DNA of 10,831 nucleotides from Alphaproteobacteria bacterium (GTDB lineage: Bacteria; Pseudomonadota; Alphaproteobacteria; Rhodobacterales; Rhodobacteraceae): assembly GCA_013151535.1 (NCBI GenBank), contig JAADIC010000374.1, positions 1-10,831 on the forward strand, read 5' to 3'. Below are positions 5,663-10,831 of this stretch, in pieces. The position numbers and the translations under genes are program-made. The notes under the pieces were generated by a model. The model was not told the DNA's origin. It ran no database searches and saw nothing but the letters and a program-made list of their open reading frames with translations. Positions within the stretch are counted from its first letter, which is position 1. Each line of letters opens with the position of its first letter.

Positions 5663-6863
5663 CTGTCAGGTGTCTTTCTTCAGGCGAAATCGTTGTATTT
5701 TTCCGGTCTGGGTTTTCGGCAACTCGTCGATGAACACGACCGATCGTGGGTATTTATAGGGTGCAATAAGCGCCTTAACATGATCTTGTAAGGCTTTGAT
5801 CGTAATGGTATCTTTTATGATCCCTTCCTCCAGAACCACATGCGCCTGAACGATATGACCGCGCGCTTCATCCGGGGCCGCGATCACGCCGCACTCCACC
5901 ACGAATTCATGCGACAGAAGTGCTGCCTCGACCTCGGGACCGGCGATATTATAGCCGGACGAGATAATCATATCATCGTTGCGCGCCGCGAAATGATAAT
6001 AGCCATCCGCGTCGCGCACAAAAGTGTCACCGGTGATATTCCAGCCGTTGCGCACATAAATCGCTTGCCGCGCGTCATTCAGATAGCGACACCCGGTTGG
6101 CCCGCGCACAGCCAATCTTCCGGGTTCACCATCGGCAACCTCAATCATGTGCTCATCAACGATTTTCGCCTCGTATCCCGTCACCGGCTTGCCGGTACAG
6201 GCCGCCTTACTGTCGCCGAAACGGTTGGAGACAAAGATATGCAGCATCTCGGTCGCGCCGATCCCGTCCAGCATCGGCTTGCCGGTTTTGGCCAGCCATT
6301 CATCGTAAACCGGTGCCGGCAAAGTCTCGCCCGCTGACACGGCGCAGCGCAGGCTGGACAGGTCGGCACCCTCGTCCATGGCGCGCATCATCCCCCGGTA
6401 AGCCGTTGGAGCCGTTGAAACAAATTGTGGCTTTGTAGGTTTCGATAATCTCGATCATATTGGGCGGTGAGGCCTCTTCCAGCAGGGTTGCAGTGGCTCC
6501 GAAACGCAGGGGAAACACCGCCAGACCGCCAAGGCCGAAAGTAAAGGCAAGCGGCGGTGAACCGACGAAAACGTCCTTAGGCGTCACCCCCAGAACCTCG
6601 CGTGCATAGCCATCCGCGATGATGAGCAGATCGCGATGAAAATGCATGGTTGCCTTGGGTTTGCCGGTGGTACCCGAGGTAAAACCGAGCAGCGCCACAT
6701 CATCGCGGCCCGTACGCACGGCCTCAAACCTTACCGATTTTGACAGGGCGACGCGGTCAAGCTCCGCATTGTGATTTGCAGTGCCATCAAAGGATACGAT
6801 GGTTTTGAGGTGTTTGCTGGTCTTGCCGCAGGCCACGATCTCGTCCATCATTCTGTGATCACA
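4520..6863. repeat. Cluster of intragenic TGTGATCACA palindromes
   Basis: The 10-bp perfect palindrome TGTGATCACA occurs at 4520-4529, 4550-4559, 5120-5129, 5420-5429 and 6854-6863. One copy with a single mismatch (CGTGATCACA) lies at 5558-5567. The first four encode Val-Ile-Thr in kynU; the last two are read in another frame as Cys-Asp-His. The first two are exactly 30 bp apart. By eye I found no other TGATCA anywhere in the window. The half-sites TGTGA/TCACA recall CRP-family operators, but without the usual 6-bp spacer. Function unknown. Confidence 0.75.
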
Positions 6864-7289
6864 AAGCGCGAATTCGACTTCGGCGATGTCCACGATCTGG
6901 CTTAACTCACCCGCGCGCAGCAGTGGCATGGTGTTGATAACCACCGCGCCCGCCTTGGTGGCAGCCAACCAACAGGCAACCATGGCCGGGTTATTGGCCG
7001 AACGGATAAGCACGCGATTACCGGGCTTTACGCCGTAATCTTCAACCAATGCATGAGCCAATCGATTGGTCCAGTCGGTCAGCTCTTTATAGGTGCGTTG
7101 GCGCCCATTGCCGATCAGGGCGGTGTGATCCCCGAACCCCTTGTCGACCATGGCGTCGGTCAGGGCGACGCCGACATTCAGGTATTCCGGATAGGGGAAA
7201 TCCTCCAGCAGAAAGGCCGGCTGCTGATCCGCCGGTGGCAGGTTATCCCGCGTGAAACTGTCGATATGTCCGGTTGGTCCAAGCTGCAT
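5666..7289 (-). CDS. 2-Aminobenzoate/benzoate-type CoA ligase (frameshifted at 6415-6416)
   Basis: This adenylate-forming ligase would convert anthranilate, ATP and CoA to anthraniloyl-CoA. The rebuilt protein is about 540 residues, the usual size of benzoate-CoA ligases. It shows the P-loop-like LLGFTSGTTGKPKATMHFH (residues 204-212 core), LAFTFGLGGLAVFPLRFGA, GIGATEMLHIFVSNRFGD, the hinge region MIISSGYNIAGPEVEAAL, and C-terminal PKTQTGKIQRF with the catalytic Lys. The frame changes after TYKATICF. Removing one T at 6415-6416 (plus strand) restores FTAPTAYRGMMRAMDEG, exactly the family motif, so this is a single-base insertion in an otherwise intact gene. The ATG at 7289 overlaps the upstream stop as TGATG. 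Anthranilate as substrate is inferred from kynureninase directly downstream; benzoate or a substituted benzoate is the alternative. One TGTGATCACA copy lies at codons 143-145. Confidence 0.9.
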
Positions 7290-8419
7290 CACTTTGCCCC
7301 CAATGTCTGTCTGGCGATGATGATTTTCTGCACGTCTGACGCGCCCTCATAGATGCGAAGCGCGCGGATTTCGCGGTAAAGGCTTTCGACAATACTACCC
7401 TTGCGCACCCCGTCGCCGCCGTGGATTTGCACGGCTTTGTCGATGACGTTTTGCGCTGTGTCAGTGGCGTAAAGTTTGGCCATTGCGGCCTCGCGGCTGA
7501 TGCGGGTGGCCCCCATATCCTTGGTCCAGGCGGCGCGATAGATCAGCAGGGCAGAGGCATCAATATCCAGCGCCATGTCGGCGATATGGCCCTGAACCAT
7601 CTGCAAATCCGCCAGCGGTGCGCCGAATAATTGCCGTTCGGCGCGGTTCAAGGTTTCATCCAGCGCGCGGCGCGCAAAGCCCAAAGCCGCCGCACCGACG
7701 GTTGCGCGAAACACATCCAAGACCGCCATGGCGATCTTGAAACCCTCGCCGGGTGCGCCGATCATGGCGCTTGTGGGCAGGCGCATATTGTCAAACTCGA
7801 TCCGCGCCAAGGGATGCGGGGCGATGGTTTCCAGCCTTTCGACAATATTGAAACCGGGCGTGTCAGCAGGCACCAGAAACGCCGACAAACCCCGCGCACC
7901 TTCACCTTCGCCGGTACGGGCAAAGATCGTGTAAATATCAGCGATCCCGCCATTGGAAATCCAGGTTTTTTCACCGTTGAGCAAATAATCATTGCCCGAT
8001 TTTTCAGCGCGCGTCGCAATATTTGCCACGTCCGAGCCAGAGGCGGGTTCGGTCAGCGCGAAAGCCGAAAGCGCGGTTCCGGCGCGGGTTTTATTCAGCC
8101 ATTGGCGTTGTTCATCCGAGCCGAACAGGCTGACCGTCCCCATGCCAAGCCCTTGCATGGCAAAGGAAAAATCCGCCAAGCCGTCATGGCGGGCGAGGGT
8201 TTCGCGGATAATGCAAAGCGTGCGCACGTCCAAATCCGCGCCGCCGGAATGTTGCAGGAAACCGGCCTTGCCAAGGGCCGCGACCAGCGAAATACAGGCG
8301 GCATCTATATCGCTGTGATCGGCAGGCAGATGGGCGGCGCACCAGTTTTCAAGCCCGGCGGACAAAAGTCGATGGCGGTCCTCGAAAAACGGCCAGTTGA
8401 GGAAGGATTTATCGGGCAT
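7289..8419 (-). CDS. Acyl-CoA dehydrogenase
   Basis: This FAD enzyme introduces an alpha,beta double bond into an acyl-CoA and passes electrons to ETF. The 376-residue protein has the N-terminal helical domain, the FAD/substrate motif ALTEPASGSDVANIATRA, KTWISNGGIAD in the beta domain, and the C-terminal four-helix domain. IHGGDGV precedes LRIYEGASDVQKIIIARQ, where Glu358 of YEGAS is the catalytic base in the short/medium-chain position. I chose the ATG at 8419 because the in-frame extension to 8488 only translates the inverted repeat between the genes. It is the first gene after that repeat and overlaps the CoA ligase as TGATG. In this operon it probably oxidises an alicyclic or opened-ring CoA ester after dearomatisation. 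The exact substrate cannot be deduced. Confidence 0.93.
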   Translation of the reverse strand: MPDKSFLNWPFFEDRHRLLSAGLENWCAAHLPADHSDIDAACISLVAALGKAGFLQHSGGADLDVRTLCIIRETLARHDGLADFSFAMQGLGMGTVSLFGSDEQRQWLNKTRAGTALSAFALTEPASGSDVANIATRAEKSGNDYLLNGEKTWISNGGIADIYTIFARTGEGEGARGLSAFLVPADTPGFNIVERLETIAPHPLARIEFDNMRLPTSAMIGAPGEGFKIAMAVLDVFRATVGAAALGFARRALDETLNRAERQLFGAPLADLQMVQGHIADMALDIDASALLIYRAAWTKDMGATRISREAAMAKLYATDTAQNVIDKAVQIHGGDGVRKGSIVESLYREIRALRIYEGASDVQKIIIARQTLGAK

Positions 8420-8427
8420 TGTGGCCT

Positions 8428-8520
8428 CCCCTCTCCCCGGCCCACTCCCAAGGGGAGAGGGGGTGCAAGAACCGCAACTCCATCGCACCCTCTCCCTTGG
8501 GAGAGGGCCGGGGAGAGGGG
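8428..8520. repeat. REP-like long inverted repeat inside the operon
   Basis: Two arms, 8428-8466 and 8485-8520, are near-perfect reverse complements separated by an 18-nt loop. They match over 16 bp (CCCCTCTCCCCGGCCC), then after one mismatch over CTCCCAAGGG, then AGAGGG and TGC with one- and two-base bulges. Each arm is itself nearly palindromic around CCCTCTCCC/GGGAGAGGG, so a cruciform or branched RNA hairpin is possible. It fills the only sizeable gap in the operon (124 nt between the crotonase and acyl-CoA dehydrogenase genes). No T-tract follows, so simple termination is unlikely. The composition resembles intergenic REP/MITE-type elements that are widespread in bacteria. It could stabilise the upstream message or reduce read-through. 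Confidence 0.85.
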
Positions 8521-8543
8521 GGGAAAAGCGAAATTACCATCAT

Positions 8544-9356
8544 CTAATTCCCTTCAAACTCGGGCCGTTCCTTGGCCACGAACGCTTTATAAGCACGCAC
8601 GAAATCTTCGGTTTGCATGCAAATCGCTTGCGCCTGCGCCTCGGCCTCGATCGCCTGATCCGGCGTCATGTTCCATTCATGATTGAGCTGGGTTTTGGTG
8701 ATGCCGTTGGCAAAAGTCGGCCCGGCGGTGATTTTATGCGCCAGTTTCAGCGCCGCCGCCTCCAACTCATCCGCTGAATGCAGCGCGTTGTAATAGCCCC
8801 ATGCCAGGCCTTCATCGGCAGACATGGAACGGCCCAGATACAGCAATTCGGCAGCGCGCCCCTGGCCGATAATGCGCGGCAGGATGGCGCAGGCCCCCAT
8901 ATCGCAACCGGCCAGCCCGACGCGGTTGAACAGAAAGGCGCATTTGGCCTCAGGCGTGGCAAGGCGCAAATCGGACGCCATGGTGATGATCGCGCCCGCG
9001 CCAACGGCGACGCCGTCAACGGCGGAAATCACCGGCTTGGTGCAGCCCATGATCGCCTTGACCAAATCACCGGTCATGCGGGTGAATTTCAGCAGATCAA
9101 CCATATCCATGGCCACCAGCGGGCCGATTATATCGTGCACATCGCCGCCCGAGCAGAAATTGCCGCCATTGGGGGCGAATACCACGGCGTGCACGTCATC
9201 CGCGTAAACCAGATCGCGGAAGGTGTCGCGCAGCTCAGCATAGCTATCAAAGGTTAACGGGTTCTTGCGGGCGGGATTGTTCAGGCGGATGACGGCCACG
9301 TCACCGTCCATATGCCACAGAAAATGTTGGGGTTTCAGCCCGGCCATTTTGCTCAT
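8544..9356 (-). CDS. Enoyl-CoA hydratase/isomerase (crotonase) family protein with a non-canonical active site
   Basis: This is a 270-residue crotonase-fold enzyme acting on a CoA ester. The oxyanion-hole segment is FCSGGD (residues 67-72) and the second is AVGAGAIITMASDLRLA (about 117-133). The two Glu residues of classical enoyl-CoA hydratase are absent: Ile123 and Asn144/Arg145 stand at those positions. Instead there is RVGLAGCDMGACAILPRIIG with Asp152 in a conserved-looking loop. Members with this loop are usually annotated only as enoyl-CoA hydratase family. The chemistry could be hydration, ring hydrolysis or isomerisation. It starts 2 nt after the MarR stop and is separated from the next gene by the inverted repeat. 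In this operon it probably acts on the dearomatised CoA ester or on a beta-oxidation intermediate; that is inference. Confidence 0.9.
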   Translation of the reverse strand: MSKMAGLKPQHFLWHMDGDVAVIRLNNPARKNPLTFDSYAELRDTFRDLVYADDVHAVVFAPNGGNFCSGGDVHDIIGPLVAMDMVDLLKFTRMTGDLVKAIMGCTKPVISAVDGVAVGAGAIITMASDLRLATPEAKCAFLFNRVGLAGCDMGACAILPRIIGQGRAAELLYLGRSMSADEGLAWGYYNALHSADELEAAALKLAHKITAGPTFANGITKTQLNHEWNMTPDQAIEAEAQAQAICMQTEDFVRAYKAFVAKERPEFEGN

Positions 9357-9358
9357 TC

Positions 9359-9793
9359 TCAGGTCAGCTCCCGTATTTGGGCCAGCATCTCGCGGGCGCG
9401 GTGCATGTCCTTTTCATCAATGTTTTCAAACAGGTCCGAAATCCAGCCCTCGTGGATCGCGGCCATGTGGGTGAAATCTTCCAGCCCCTTGGCGGTCAGG
9501 CGCACCAAGGTGGCGCGCCGGTCACCCTTGATCGCCACGCGTTCCACCAGCCCTTCGCCCACCAGCCGGTCGATGATGCCGGTGACGTTGCCGTTGGAGA
9601 CCATCAACTCGCTGGAAAGCTGTGACATTTTTAGGCCGGTGCCGGATTTGTGCAGCATTGCCATCACGTCAAATCGGGGCAGAGTGGTACCAAATTCGCG
9701 GCGCATGCGGTCACGCATCTCGTTTTCGATATGTTTGGAGGCTTTCAGCAGTTGCAGCCAGAACCGCAGCCGTTGTTTTGACGTTTCGGTCAT
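9359..9793 (-). CDS. MarR-family transcriptional regulator
   Basis: This is a 144-residue winged-helix regulator. An N-terminal dimerisation helix (residues 5-35) is followed by the winged HTH. The helix-turn-helix is MSQLSSELMVSNGNVTGIIDRLVGEGLVERV (about 56-86), and the wing KGDRRATLVRLTAKG carries the family Asp91-Arg92. The rest is C-terminal dimer helices. MarR proteins of this kind in aromatic-CoA clusters often respond to an aroyl-CoA and repress their own operon. Its place inside the operon suggests autoregulation with anthraniloyl-CoA, or another pathway ester, as inducer (inferred). The start overlaps the SDR stop by one base (TGATG) and the stop lies 2 nt before the crotonase start. 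No operator can be assigned inside the window; the operon promoter is beyond the right edge. Confidence 0.94.
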   Translation of the reverse strand: MTETSKQRLRFWLQLLKASKHIENEMRDRMRREFGTTLPRFDVMAMLHKSGTGLKMSQLSSELMVSNGNVTGIIDRLVGEGLVERVAIKGDRRATLVRLTAKGLEDFTHMAAIHEGWISDLFENIDEKDMHRAREMLAQIRELT

Positions 9794-10554
9794 CAGACCT
9801 GCCCACCAGCGATTTCGATGGTCTGGCCGTTGATCGAGCCTGATCCGGGGCCACAAATCCACAGGGCGGCGGCGGCGACCTCGTCGACCTCGACCAGCTT
9901 TTTGTGGCGGTTGTCGCTGGACATGGAGGCCTCGGCCTCGGCTCGGCTTAACCCGCTGCGCGCCATAATCAGCGCGGTGTTGCGCTCGACAATCGGGGTG
10001 CGCACATAGCCCGGGCAAATGGCGTTGGCGGTGATGCCCTTGCCCATATATTCCTCGGAAATGACACGCGTAAGCCCGATCACCCCGTGTTTGGAGGCCG
10101 AATAAGCCGCACCGTATTTCAGCCCTTTAAGCCCCGCGATAGAGCTGATGGTGATGATCCGGCCCCAGCCGTTCTCCAGCATTCCCGGCACCACCTCGCG
10201 GCAGGTCAAAAACACGCCGTCAAGGTTGGTGGTCATGATCTTGCGCCAGAAATCAAGCGGCGTTTTGGCGAAGGCCGAGGTTTCGGCGATGCCCGCATTG
10301 GCCACATGGATATCGACATTGCCGCGCGCGCTGATCGCCCGCGCTGTGCCTTCAACCACGCTTTTTTCATCTGTCACATCCATCACCAGCGGGTGGATAT
10401 TGTCGGCCTTGGCGCAAGTCGCCTTGAGCGTTTCAAGCCGCCGCCCGGTGATGGTGACAGAGGCCCCGGCTTTCGCCAGGGCGAGCGCAATCGCCTCGCC
10501 GATGCCGGTGCCACCGCCGGTAATCAGCGCGTGTCGCCCTTTGTGAATGCTCAT
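9793..10554 (-). CDS. Short-chain dehydrogenase/reductase (SDR)
   Basis: This is a 253-residue classical SDR that interconverts a hydroxyl and a keto group with NAD(P). The cofactor motif is ITGGGTGIG (residues 11-19). Arg38-Arg39 after the second strand suggests NADP(H), Asp59-Val contacts adenine, and Asn86-Ala-Gly is the usual structural motif. The catalytic set is Asn110, Ser137/138, Tyr151 and Lys155 (YSASK). NAICPGYVRTPIVE follows, as in many 3-hydroxyacyl- and 3-hydroxybutyrate-type enzymes. The ATG at 10554 overlaps the upstream reductase stop as ATGA; the frame open to 10626 is overlap, not a better start. It may reduce the 5-oxo group of the dearomatised ring or act as a 3-hydroxyacyl-CoA dehydrogenase. 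The sequence alone does not decide between these. Confidence 0.93.
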   Translation of the reverse strand: MSIHKGRHALITGGGTGIGEAIALALAKAGASVTITGRRLETLKATCAKADNIHPLVMDVTDEKSVVEGTARAISARGNVDIHVANAGIAETSAFAKTPLDFWRKIMTTNLDGVFLTCREVVPGMLENGWGRIITISSIAGLKGLKYGAAYSASKHGVIGLTRVISEEYMGKGITANAICPGYVRTPIVERNTALIMARSGLSRAEAEASMSSDNRHKKLVEVDEVAAAALWICGPGSGSINGQTIEIAGGQV

Positions 10555-10831
10555 ACCCGTATCTCCCGTTCGCGTTCCCTGAGGCGCAGCAATTGATCGC
10601 GCCCGGCCTCGTAAGGTTTGGGCCATGTGGCCGCCTCATCGCCCAATTCGGCGGCGGCGTGCAAGGTCCAGTAAGGGTCCGCCAGATGCGGCCGCGCCAT
10701 GGCTACAAGGTCTGCGCGACCCGCCATCAGGATTGAATTGACGTGATCCGGCTCATAGATATTTCCCACGGCCATGATTTTGATGCCAAGCTCCTGACGG
10801 ATACGATCCGAGAACGGGGTCTGGAACATGC
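10551..10831 (-). CDS. C-terminal end of an OYE-type reductase domain, probably 2-aminobenzoyl-CoA monooxygenase/reductase (5' part off window)
   Basis: Only the last 92-93 residues are present. They match the C-terminal part of the old-yellow-enzyme (NADH:flavin oxidoreductase) domain: MFQTPFSDRIRQELGIKIMAVGNIYEPDHVNSILMAGRADLVAMARPHLADPYW. GRADLVAMARPHL is the flavin phosphate-binding end of the barrel, and WTLHAAAELG..WPKPYEAG is the tail seen in bifunctional salicylyl-CoA 5-hydroxylase/anthraniloyl-CoA monooxygenase-reductase proteins. Those fuse an FAD monooxygenase to this reductase and dearomatise anthraniloyl-CoA with O2 and NADH. The fusion cannot be verified because the gene runs off the right edge. 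The CoA ligase and kynureninase downstream support the assignment. The stop overlaps the SDR start (ATGA). Confidence 0.82.
   Translation of the reverse strand, partial: MFQTPFSDRIRQELGIKIMAVGNIYEPDHVNSILMAGRADLVAMARPHLADPYWTLHAAAELGDEAATWPKPYEAGRDQLLRLREREREIRV

Noticed and set aside
8419..8488. Upstream extension of the acyl-CoA dehydrogenase start to 8488
   Set aside because: The 23 added residues simply translate the right arm of the inverted repeat. MPDKSFLNWPF at 8419 is the natural start.
8428..8520. The inverted repeat as a rho-independent terminator
   Set aside because: No T-tract follows the hairpin on the minus strand and the operon genes continue directly; its double-palindrome form fits a REP-like element better.
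7631..8686. 351-codon plus-strand open frame antisense to the acyl-CoA dehydrogenase
   Set aside because: The minus strand encodes a complete dehydrogenase with all motifs. The antisense frame also translates through the inverted repeat and has no recognisable domain.

Overview
The window looks like chromosomal DNA of an alphaproteobacterium, most likely Rhodobacterales (Roseobacter-like). The basis is protein character, GC-rich codon use and neighbourhood: a PdhA of alphaproteobacterial type next to an FtsB-like protein, and a coiled-coil/ZapA pair. Nothing indicates a phage, plasmid, transposase or CRISPR array.

Left third (1-2832), housekeeping. Three genes lie on the minus strand: a 47-residue membrane protein (1421-1278), an FtsB/DivIC-type septum protein (1173-871) followed by a clear rho-independent terminator, and the 5' part of pdhA (pyruvate dehydrogenase E1 alpha), which runs off the left edge. 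A 264-bp divergent region separates them from a plus-strand pair: a ZauP-like coiled-coil protein overlapping zapA by 8 nt. zapA converges on the next block, and the two stop codons share bases.

Right two thirds (2829-10831), one catabolic operon on the minus strand. In transcription order it encodes: the C-terminal end of an old-yellow-enzyme-type reductase domain (probably 2-aminobenzoyl-CoA monooxygenase/reductase), an SDR dehydrogenase, a MarR regulator, a crotonase, an acyl-CoA dehydrogenase, a 2-aminobenzoate/benzoate-type CoA ligase, kynureninase, tryptophan 2,3-dioxygenase, a 4HBT thioesterase and a RidA-family protein. Nearly every junction is an overlap (ATGA or TGATG) or a 2-3 nt gap. 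The exception is a 124-nt gap filled by a large REP-like inverted repeat. The inferred logic is L-tryptophan -> N-formylkynurenine -> (kynurenine) -> anthranilate + alanine -> anthraniloyl-CoA -> dearomatised CoA ester -> beta-oxidation-like breakdown, with RidA a candidate for the imine/enamine deamination. No kynurenine formamidase is in the window.

Points of interest: (1) the 10-bp palindrome TGTGATCACA occurs five times exactly and once with a single mismatch, all within kynU and the CoA-ligase gene; (2) the RidA-family protein has Met where RidA has its carboxylate-binding Arg, as expected if the substrate carboxylate is masked as a CoA thioester; (3) the crotonase lacks both canonical catalytic Glu residues; (4) two single-base frameshifts, in the CoA ligase and near the pdhA N-terminus, are each repaired by one base, so sequencing error is as likely as real mutation.
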